Positions 1-6,046 of a stretch of DNA of 14,110 bases are shown piece by piece. A program made the position numbers and the translations under genes. Source of the stretch: Acidobacteriota bacterium. Lineage in GTDB: Bacteria; Acidobacteriota; Thermoanaerobaculia; Gp7-AA8. Every line of letters begins with the position of its first letter. The stretch's first letter is position 1. The stretch is taken from the NCBI GenBank assembly GCA_003223695.1, contig QHVY01000139.1:1-14110 (forward strand), given 5' to 3'. The notes under the pieces were generated by a model that ran no database searches, was not told where the DNA came from, and saw nothing but the letters and a program-made list of their open reading frames with translations.

Positions 1-1199
1 CGTATCGATTCCCGGATTGTGAATCTCGACGAAGTAGCCTAACTCGTCTTTGTTGGTGAACACCTCATTCGCCTTCGGAACGATCTTCAGCTTTCCGAAC
101 GCGAACGGCGACCTAACCGGCGCCGCGGCTGTCATCTCATAAATATTGTTTGAGAGGATCAGCCGCGACGTGCCGGTCGATTCCTTGGTGAGCGTATTCA
201 GCTCGAGCGGAGCCGAGGTGACGACCACCGGTGCTCCAGCCTTCGCCAGTCCGAGAATCGCCGTGTACTTTCCGCTGGGAAGGGTGAGTGTCCTGTCGAC
301 GAAATAATCCGTTTTCGACGCGACGAGTGCTGCCGGTTCTTCGAAGGCCGTGACGCGTTTACCGGTCGAGTCCTCGATCACTCCGAAGAACGTGTCCGCC
401 GCATCAGCAGCAAGACCGGCGGACGCGGGAACGTATAGCTCGACTGGAACGTAGTAGTCGCCCGTCGGCGCCACAAACTCTGCATACGAGATCAAGGCTT
501 TATTGGAAGGCCTTGCATTCGTCACTGCCGTCTCGAGCGCCGCAGTCTTCAGAGTCGTCGTCGGGGGCGGGGGTGCGGGAGGTGCCGTCTGAGTTGCTGC
601 AGGCAGGGGTTGCGGCTGCTGCTTTTGCAGCTCAGCAACCGTGAGACTCGGACGCGTGATTGCTGACGTGATTGCGCGTTGCGTCGCCGCCGTGAAATCG
701 ATCCGCGGGGTCTCCATCCGAAAATCCTGATTTCCCATCCGGTCGATGAAGCGCAGCTCGACGCGGGGTGCGCCGAAGTTTTTTTCTGCGATCGCACCTT
801 CGTAAATCCACAACTGCTGTTCCGCGGTGGCCGTGTCCTCTGCTTCGGTACTAGGCGGTTGTGCGGGCGTGGTGGGTCGATTGATAGCGCCCGCTCCGCC
901 GCTTCGGACGGCTCGGGTCGGTGCACCAAACAGAATCAGCGCTTTTCCGCGATCGGTCAGGCGCGAAACTCATTCTGCGGAGTTCCGGGTGACGGATCGC
1001 GCTTCGCCCAGAACAGCACGATGAACTGATCGGCCTCGGCATCGCTCTTCAAAGCGTTCCATTGCGCGACTTCATCCTTGGTCATGAAGTACTGCACGGG
1101 TCCGCGGGCCCAATCGGCTTTGGCCATTGAGAGCTGCGCGAATCCGGCTGCTGCCGCGAGCACGATCGTCGCGGCGAAAATGGTTATGCGAAATTTCAT
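1..1199 (-). pseudogene. GWxTD-domain secreted protein, broken by internal deletion/frameshift; 3' end beyond window
   Basis: Secreted or periplasmic protein of the GWxTD family, whose function is not established. Reading starts at the ATG ending at 1199, preceded by a purine-rich GGGGGAAACG. Residues 1-21 form a signal peptide (MKFR, then a hydrophobic run to AGFAQ). The typical first motif follows: EVAQWNAL, then FIVLFWAKRDPSPGTPQNEFR. The frame then meets TGA at 957-959. The family signature continues in another frame from 960 (LTDRGKALILFGAP), followed by a proline/threonine linker, LWIYEG, and an open frame to position 1 without a stop. Roughly 20 residues normally lying between NEFR and TDRG are absent, so the cause looks like a deletion that is not a multiple of three, rather than a single-base slip. 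It is probably co-transcribed with the small acidic gene 26 bp upstream. It could be a true pseudogene or an assembly error; the family call is firm. Confidence 0.8.
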
Positions 1200-1225
1200 C
1201 GTTTCCCCCGAGCTCCAAACACTCG

Positions 1226-1420
1226 CTACTCCTCGTCGAATTTCTCCATCTCTTCATACAACTTGTCCATTTCGTCATCGAGCTCCTCTTGTGTGAGGAT
1301 GCCTTTGCGCACGAGCACCGCGGCGATGCTGTGCAGCAGGATGCTGTTCTCCACGATCATCTGCTCGAACTGCTCATCATCGTCGGAGCCGTTGTCGTTG
1401 CGCTCGATGTCGTCGTCCAT
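1226..1420 (-). CDS. small acidic protein, 64 aa, unknown function
   Basis: Unrecognised 64-residue, very acidic protein, probably cytoplasmic; there is no signal peptide or membrane segment. Residues 1-20 are Asp/Asn/Glu-rich and look disordered. Residues 21-60 are predicted helical, with a leucine-containing stretch (VENSILLHSIAAVLVRKG) followed by ILTQEELDDEMDKL, a helix-turn arrangement like short regulatory or adaptor helices. The start at 1420 is chosen because GGAGAGGAG lies 6 bases upstream; the frame is open further upstream but there it reads through the heptad repeat. It is the first gene of a likely two-gene unit with the GWxTD gene. A weak GATAAA at 1442-1447 could be its -10 box. 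It is divergent from the BMP lipoprotein gene. Confidence 0.75.
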   Translation of the reverse strand: MDDDIERNDNGSDDDEQFEQMIVENSILLHSIAAVLVRKGILTQEELDDEMDKLYEEMEKFDEE

Positions 1421-1426
1421 GGCCGT

Positions 1427-1435
1427 CTCCTCTCC
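1427..1435 (-). promoter_or_regulatory. Shine-Dalgarno site of the small acidic gene
   Basis: GGAGAGGAG on the minus strand, 6 bases before the ATG ending at 1420. This is the strongest ribosome binding site in the window. It decides the start of the 64-aa protein over the longer open frame and contrasts with the leaderless-looking starts elsewhere. Confidence 0.7.
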
Positions 1436-1457
1436 GCGCGGTTTATCACGAAGTGGC

Positions 1458-1485
1458 GGGTAGCGGGTAGCGGGTGGCGGGTGGG
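1458..1485 (+). repeat. G-rich heptad tandem repeat (GGGTRGC x4), G-quadruplex motif
   Basis: Four tandem 7-bp units: GGGTAGC, GGGTAGC, GGGTGGC, GGGTGGG. Each carries GGG with a 4-base spacer, so the array fits the G3N4 x4 G-quadruplex pattern. It fills most of the 79-bp gap between two divergent genes and ends next to the -10-like box of the BMP gene. The same family occurs reversed at 1548-1578 and again at 9237-9271. Confidence 0.85.
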
Positions 1486-1491
1486 TAGAAT
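1486..1491 (+). promoter_or_regulatory. possible -10 box (TAGAAT) of the BMP lipoprotein gene
   Basis: TAGAAT matches TATAAT at 5 of 6 bases and ends 8 bases before the ATG at 1500, so transcription would begin at or next to the start codon (leaderless). No ribosome binding site is visible. No clear -35 is seen; that region is heptad repeat. Confidence 0.4.
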
Positions 1492-1499
1492 CCGCGCGC

Positions 1500-2474
1500 A
1501 TGAAACGTGGTGCCGTTCTGCTTCTTTGCTTTATTGCTGCTTGCCAACCGACCCGCCACCCGCGACAAGCCACCCGCCTTTTCAAGGTGGGCCTCCTCAC
1601 TCCCGGCTCGGTCAACGATCACGGCTGGAACGCGATCGCCTACGAGGGCCTTCTGCGAATTCAGAAGGAGTTCGGCGCGGAGATTTCGCATCAGGAAACG
1701 AAAACGCCCGCCGAATTCGAGGAAGGATTCCGCTCGTACGGCGCGAAAGGATTCGACCTCGCCTTCGGGCACGGCTTCGAATTCCAGGACGCGGCGCTCA
1801 AGGCTGGCGCGCAGTACGCGAAAACGGTCTTCATCACGACATCTGGGAGCTCCGTAGCGAAAAACGTCTCGCCGATGGTCTTTCAGCTCGAACAGGCGAC
1901 TTACCTCCTCGGAATCATCGCGGCGCGCGAGTCGAAAACCGGAAGGGCGGGCGTGGTGGGCGGGATCAAGCTGCCGTCGATCGAATCGACGTTCATCGCT
2001 TTTCGCGCCGGCGCGCAATCGGTGAATCCGAAATTCGAGGTGAAAGAGGTCTACACCGGCAACTTCGACGACCTCGGCGCCGCCCGGCTGGCGACACTTT
2101 CACTGATCAACGCCGGCTGCGATTTCATTTTTCATCAGGCCAATGAAGCCGGCAGGGGAGTCTTTCAGGCCTGCAGCGAGCGCAACGTGCGCTGCTTCGG
2201 ATCGAACAAGAACCAAAATGAGCTGGCGCCAAACGTGATCCTTGCTTCCGCGGTCCTCGACATGCCGACGGCATTTGTCTACGTAGCCAGAATCGTTCGC
2301 GATCGCCAGTTTCAGCCGCACGTGTACTGGTTGGGAATGAAAGAAGGAATTGTGTCACTCGTCTGGAACGATCGCTTGAAATCGAGCGTCGCGCCGTCGA
2401 CCGTTGCCGACGTCGATCGCGTCGAGAAGCAAATTCGCAGCGGCGCGCTGCAGGTTCCGAGAGGAAAGTTCTGA
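1500..2474 (+). CDS. BMP/PnrA-family lipoprotein, nucleoside-type ABC importer binding protein
   Basis: Substrate-binding lipoprotein of the BMP (BmpA/PnrA/Med) family, whose members bind purine nucleosides. It should be anchored at the periplasmic face and feed the ATPase and permeases encoded at 6047-9211. The signal is MKRGAVLLLCFIAAC, with a lipobox IAAC and acylated Cys15. A short linker at residues 16-26 is encoded by reversed GGGTGGC heptads. The mature domain begins FKVGLLTPGSVNDHGWN and includes GFDLAFGHGFEFQDA, AGVVGGIKLPSIES, VYTGNFDD and ASAVLDM, all at expected family positions. The 324-residue length is normal. The start is the only ATG giving a complete signal peptide. The stop codon abuts the GGACTGA array. 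The rest of the transporter is separated from it by the HEAT and HD-GYP genes, which is unusual. Ligand identity is inferred. Confidence 0.88.
   Translation: MKRGAVLLLCFIAACQPTRHPRQATRLFKVGLLTPGSVNDHGWNAIAYEGLLRIQKEFGAEISHQETKTPAEFEEGFRSYGAKGFDLAFGHGFEFQDAALKAGAQYAKTVFITTSGSSVAKNVSPMVFQLEQATYLLGIIAARESKTGRAGVVGGIKLPSIESTFIAFRAGAQSVNPKFEVKEVYTGNFDDLGAARLATLSLINAGCDFIFHQANEAGRGVFQACSERNVRCFGSNKNQNELAPNVILASAVLDMPTAFVYVARIVRDRQFQPHVYWLGMKEGIVSLVWNDRLKSSVAPSTVADVDRVEKQIRSGALQVPRGKF
1548..1578 (-). repeat. GGGTGGC-family heptads (reversed) inside the BMP lipoprotein gene
   Basis: Heptads CCGACCC, GCCACCC, GCGACAA, GCCACCC lie just after the lipobox codons and encode the linker PTRHPRQATR. ACCCGCCACCC at 1551-1561 is the exact reverse complement of 1472-1482, so the two arrays bracket the start codon as an 11-bp inverted repeat. 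Confidence 0.75.
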
Positions 2475-2675
2475 GGACTGAGGACTGAGGACTGAGTCCC
2501 GCCCTCCCACCTCTCCTACTTCGAGAGGAAACATTTCTAAGACCGAGGACTGACTCCCGCCCACTCGTAGCCTACTGAGTCCTGAGTCCTGAGTCCTCAG
2601 TCCTTTCCTTCTCAGTCCTGAGTCCTGAGTCCTCAGCCCTTTCCTTCTCAGTCCTCAGTCCTCAGTCCTGAGCAC
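2475..2675 (+). repeat. intergenic heptad array GGACTGA / TCAGTCC with 36-bp higher-order unit
   Basis: Three GGACTGA units (2475-2495) begin directly after the BMP stop codon. From 2576 on come units in mostly reversed sense (TGAGTCC or TCAGTCC). At 2576-2611 and 2612-2647 there are two 36-bp blocks, each four heptads plus TTTCCTTC; a third partial block runs 2648-2675. The first and last parts are complementary and could pair over the gap. Stretches 2496-2545 and 2553-2575 are pyrimidine-rich with no gene seen. The array reaches the base before the -10-like box of the HEAT gene. Confidence 0.9.
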
Positions 2676-2681
2676 TACAAT
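2676..2681 (+). promoter_or_regulatory. possible -10 box (TACAAT) of the HEAT / HD-GYP operon
   Basis: TACAAT matches TATAAT at 5 of 6 bases and ends 6 bases before the GTG at 2688. No Shine-Dalgarno sequence is present, so a leaderless transcript fits. No convincing -35 is visible in the heptad array upstream. Confidence 0.42.
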
Positions 2682-2687
2682 CCTCTT

Positions 2688-4886
2688 GTGCCATCCACCG
2701 CCGCGGCCACACAGGTCGCTGAGCTCGTCCGGGCGCTAGCGCTGGGTTGGAAAAATCTCGCGGCGTACCCGGCCGGGCATCCCGCGCTCGTCAGCTCGCT
2801 CGACCTCGTGCATCGACGCCTCAATGACCTTCGCGGCCCCGCCGGCGAAGTCGTCCTCGGCATCGAAAATGACGGCCTGCTCTATGGCAACGACAAAATC
2901 GATTCGGTCTCCGCTCAAAAATTCGCGCAAGCGCTCTACACGCGCGGAGTCGCGGTGCTTCGCTTTGCGCCTGAAACCGAAGCGCGTGATATCGAAATGT
3001 TCCTCCGGCTTCTCGCTGCCGGTTCGCCCGCCGATCAGAAGCGCGCGATCTGGGAAGATCTGACTGCCGCCGGGATCGTGCACATCAATCTGCAGCCGGT
3101 CGACTACTCCGGCGTTCAGGTCACCGAGGATCTGACCGCGCTGCCGCCGGACGAAAAGCAGCCCTCATTGTGGGAAGAGATTCTTCGCGCGCTCATGGAG
3201 GGCAATGACCTGTCGCCCGTCGCGAAAGAGTTTCTGACGCGAGATCGGCAGCCGGTGACAGAGCTCGTGAAAATGATCCTGCAGCAAGTCGAGGCAATCT
3301 CCGCGCATGTGAAACCGACATTCGACCCCGATGCCACGTTCGGCGTACGGATGCCGATTCACGACGACTCGCGGATCGCGGCGCACGCGCGGCTGGCGGA
3401 CGCAGTCGGCAACTACATCACGAGCGCAAAAGGGCCGAAAAAAGAAAACTCTCTACGCCAGGCGATTGAGCTGCTGCGCAGCCTTCCGCAGCCGCTGCGC
3501 GGAGCGGTTCTGCGCAGAGTGGCCGAGGCGCTGGCGCTTGATCATTCCGCGGGGCCGCAACTCCGGCAGCTCGCCTCCGAGTTGCCGCACGACGAAGTTC
3601 TCGAAGCGCTGCGTTACCTCTCGTCGATGACGGACCTCTCGCCGCACGCACTCACGCTGCTGCAGTCGCTCACGGCGATGCAGACGTCGACGCGCGCTGA
3701 GCCACCCTCGGAAAGCGTCATCGGTGATCTCGTGAAGCTCTTTGGTGAGGACGACATCGATCGCTTCAACCCGCCGGATCACGCCGCCCTGCTCGAGCAG
3801 GTGTCGATTCACGTGCCATTCGCGCCGCCGCCGACTGCCGCACCAAGCGAGACTCTCGGCAAACGTACCGAAACAGTCGCCGACGCTGCTCTCAGCCGCC
3901 AACTCGGCAGAACAATCGTCGAGCTGCTCTCCAATCTCGGAGCCTCATCTCCACCGCAGCCGATTCTGGCTCGGCTCGAACATCTGTTTCGATCGCACCT
4001 CAGCGCTGGCGAGTTCGACGAAGCCTTTGAGCTCACGCAAAAGCTGAACGAGATCGCCACGAGCACGACGAGTGACGAGCTGCGACACGCGATTCATGAA
4101 TCGTTCGGGCGTCTCGCTACGCCGGATATGATCCGTGCGCTCGTCGAGAGTCTGCAGAATGCACCGCCCGAAAAGACGCGCGCTCTGCAGCGATTGGTCG
4201 AGACGCTCGGAGCCGGCGCGCGTCGCAATCTGCTGCTCGCGTTGAGCGAAGAGAGCAACCGATCGCGCAGACGCCGCCTGTTCGACTTCATCACTTCCCT
4301 TGGGCCGGTCATCGCGCCGGAGGCAGTGGCCTTTCTCGGCGATTCGCGATGGTACGTACTGCGAAACATGATCGTCATGCTTCGCAGCGTGAATGACCGC
4401 ACATCGCTGCCCGAGATGCGAAAGCTGGCGCTGCATCGTGATCTGCGCGTCAGGATGGAGGCAATCAAGAGTCTCTTCACGCTCGACAGCGGCGTTCCCA
4501 TCGAGCTTCTGGAGAATGTGCTCACCGATCCCGATCCGAAAGTTGCCGAGACGGCGGTCGCGCTCGTGGGAAGCGCAGGCATCAAAGAAGGTGTGAGGCC
4601 GCTACTGCGTATCGTCCGCGGCAATGACATCTTTGGCTCGCGGCGCTCTCTGCGAGTCAAAGCGATCCGCGCGCTCGGCGAGCTCGGCGATCCGTCTGCC
4701 TTGCCCGAACTGCAGCGATTCCTGCGCGAGTCGCTTTTTCCATGGCCGTCAAAAGAAGAACGTCTCGTAGCGTGGGAGTCGTTGGCCGGATATCCGCCTG
4801 AGACCCGTCTCGAATTCCTCGAGCGAGGTCTTCGCTCACGCGACGCGCAGATCCGTCAGGTCTGCGAGCGCCTTCCGAAGAGTTGA
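2688..4886 (+). CDS. HEAT-repeat protein with N-terminal domain shared with the next gene
   Basis: Cytoplasmic 732-residue helical-repeat scaffold; no signal peptide or membrane segment. Residues 1-140 form a compact domain (YPAGHP at 27-32, VVLGIENDGLLYGNDKI, HINLQPVDY) clearly related in pattern to residues 1-120 of the downstream HD-GYP protein. Residues about 150-480 are mostly helical without a recognised family. Residues about 500-732 are HEAT-like repeats, e.g. RKLALHRDLRVRMEAIKSL, LLENVLTDPDPKVAETAVAL and ALGELGDPSALPELQRFL. No catalytic motif is seen. A role as protein-interaction partner or sensor scaffold for the HD-GYP enzyme is inferred from the shared domain and adjacency (next ATG 2 bp after this stop). 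The GTG start is chosen because the frame's conserved region starts right there and a TACAAT box sits 6 bases upstream. Confidence 0.8.
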   Translation: MPSTAAATQVAELVRALALGWKNLAAYPAGHPALVSSLDLVHRRLNDLRGPAGEVVLGIENDGLLYGNDKIDSVSAQKFAQALYTRGVAVLRFAPETEARDIEMFLRLLAAGSPADQKRAIWEDLTAAGIVHINLQPVDYSGVQVTEDLTALPPDEKQPSLWEEILRALMEGNDLSPVAKEFLTRDRQPVTELVKMILQQVEAISAHVKPTFDPDATFGVRMPIHDDSRIAAHARLADAVGNYITSAKGPKKENSLRQAIELLRSLPQPLRGAVLRRVAEALALDHSAGPQLRQLASELPHDEVLEALRYLSSMTDLSPHALTLLQSLTAMQTSTRAEPPSESVIGDLVKLFGEDDIDRFNPPDHAALLEQVSIHVPFAPPPTAAPSETLGKRTETVADAALSRQLGRTIVELLSNLGASSPPQPILARLEHLFRSHLSAGEFDEAFELTQKLNEIATSTTSDELRHAIHESFGRLATPDMIRALVESLQNAPPEKTRALQRLVETLGAGARRNLLLALSEESNRSRRRRLFDFITSLGPVIAPEAVAFLGDSRWYVLRNMIVMLRSVNDRTSLPEMRKLALHRDLRVRMEAIKSLFTLDSGVPIELLENVLTDPDPKVAETAVALVGSAGIKEGVRPLLRIVRGNDIFGSRRSLRVKAIRALGELGDPSALPELQRFLRESLFPWPSKEERLVAWESLAGYPPETRLEFLERGLRSRDAQIRQVCERLPKS

Positions 4887-4888
4887 TC

Positions 4889-5974
4889 ATGGAAGAGCTC
4901 GCGACACAGATTGCCGCTGCGATCAACATGCGCGCGCTCTATCCTTCGAATCATCCGCGGGTGATTCAAACGATCGAGCACGTCGTCGCGACGTTTCAAC
5001 GGCTCCTGCAGCAGATGCGCACGGACTCGATCACCTATCTCATCGTCGGAGATGATCTCGTTGCCGGCGATGACGTGATTCGCAAGACGAGCCTCTCGGT
5101 CCGGCAGTTCATCGAGGTCCTGAAGCGCCATGGCATCGAGCGCCTCACGCTCGCTGCCGGTCTGCAGGCGGAAGAGGCGCATGGTTTCATCGGCGCGCTC
5201 GGCGCGGGCGAACCCCTCGCCTCTTCACCTCACATCATCCTCGGCCGCGTTCGTGTGGCCATCGACGAAGAAGAGATCGAGAAGAACAAGCCGCGCGAAC
5301 TAACGGTCGAACAGCTCGAGATGGTTCGCGAGGCGTGGGCGAAGTTTCGCGTCGAGAAGAAGCTGCCGATGGCCCAGATGGAAGATCTCGTCTGGAGCTT
5401 CATCGATTCGATTTCGCGCACGACGCGCGCGATCCTTCCGCTGGCTAAACTCAAAGAACACGACGAGTACACGTTCGTGCACTCCGTCAACGTTTCGCTT
5501 CTGGTGCTCGCGCAAGCGCGTGCGTTCGGTATTCAGGGGACGATGCTTCATGCGTTCGGGATGGCGTCGCTGCTGCACGACATCGGCAAGCTCACCGTTC
5601 CGCTGACCGTGCTCAACAAGCCGGGAAAGCTCGAAGGCGAGGACTGGGAGACGATGAAAGGCCACGCGCAGCAGGGCGCGTGGTATCTGAGTCAGGTCGA
5701 GGGGACGCCGCCGCTATCGATCGTCGTTGCCTTCGAGCATCATCTTCGCTACGACGGTCAGCCGAATTATCCGGTCCTTCGGTCACCGCGCGTACCGAAC
5801 CTGGCGAGCAGGATGACATCGATCGCTGACACGTACGACGCGATGTCGACCGTGCGTCCCTACCAGCAGCCTCTCGCACGTGCCGCAGCGTTCGAGATCC
5901 TGAAAAAGCGATCGGAAACGTTTTACGATCCGCTGCTGGTCGGCAACTTCATCCGACTTGTCAGTGGAACATGA
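4889..5974 (+). CDS. HD-GYP-type phosphohydrolase with degenerate GYP motif
   Basis: Probable metal-dependent phosphohydrolase of the HD-GYP class, whose members degrade cyclic di-GMP or related dinucleotides. The 361-residue protein has no signal peptide. Residues 1-120 are the same kind of N-terminal domain as in the upstream HEAT protein (YPSNHP at 18-23). Residues about 190-361 are the HD domain: FVHSVNVS (His198), LLHDIGK (His230-Asp231), KGHAQQG (His259), FEHHLRYDG (His284-His285) and IADTYDAMSTVRPY. All expected metal ligands appear present, but the usual DGxGYP reads DGQPNYP, so the Gly of GYP is lost and one residue is added; the loop may act differently. The ATG at 4889 is preferred to TTG at 4883, since GAAGAG lies just upstream. 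It is translationally close to the HEAT gene. Substrate is not shown by the sequence. Confidence 0.85.
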   Translation: MEELATQIAAAINMRALYPSNHPRVIQTIEHVVATFQRLLQQMRTDSITYLIVGDDLVAGDDVIRKTSLSVRQFIEVLKRHGIERLTLAAGLQAEEAHGFIGALGAGEPLASSPHIILGRVRVAIDEEEIEKNKPRELTVEQLEMVREAWAKFRVEKKLPMAQMEDLVWSFIDSISRTTRAILPLAKLKEHDEYTFVHSVNVSLLVLAQARAFGIQGTMLHAFGMASLLHDIGKLTVPLTVLNKPGKLEGEDWETMKGHAQQGAWYLSQVEGTPPLSIVVAFEHHLRYDGQPNYPVLRSPRVPNLASRMTSIADTYDAMSTVRPYQQPLARAAAFEILKKRSETFYDPLLVGNFIRLVSGT

Positions 5975-5975
5975 A

Positions 5976-6039
5976 TTCACCACAGAGCACACAGAGATCA
6001 CAGAGACGTCTCTGTGTTCTCTGTGACCTCTGTGGTGAA
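5976..6039 (+). repeat. 64-bp loopless palindrome built of CACAGAG units
   Basis: Left arm 5976-6007 and right arm 6008-6039 are reverse complements at 29 of 32 positions, with no spacer. Each arm holds three CACAGAG-like units 9 bp apart. It starts one base after the HD-GYP stop and ends 7 bases before the ATG of the ATPase gene, filling nearly the whole gap. As RNA it would be a very long stem, able to act as a terminator-like or processing barrier and to mask the start region. There is no T-run, so it is not a standard intrinsic terminator. Confidence 0.9.
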
Positions 6040-6046
6040 AATACCC

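Noticed and set aside
1127..2146. Long plus-strand open frame of 339 codons
   Set aside because: It overlaps the GWxTD, small acidic and BMP genes in another frame, is Arg-rich and low-complexity, and shows no family motif; it is a GC-rich shadow.
2475..2675. Possible CRISPR array
   Set aside because: Repeats are 7 bp and contiguous, the 36-bp blocks have no unique spacers, and no cas gene is near.
5976..6039. Intrinsic terminator
   Set aside because: The stem is far longer than usual and AT-mixed, has no loop, and is not followed by a T-run.
6014..6046. Upstream GTG start for the ABC ATPase
   Set aside because: The extra 11 codons come from the right arm of the 64-bp palindrome and precede the normal family N-terminus at ATG 6047.
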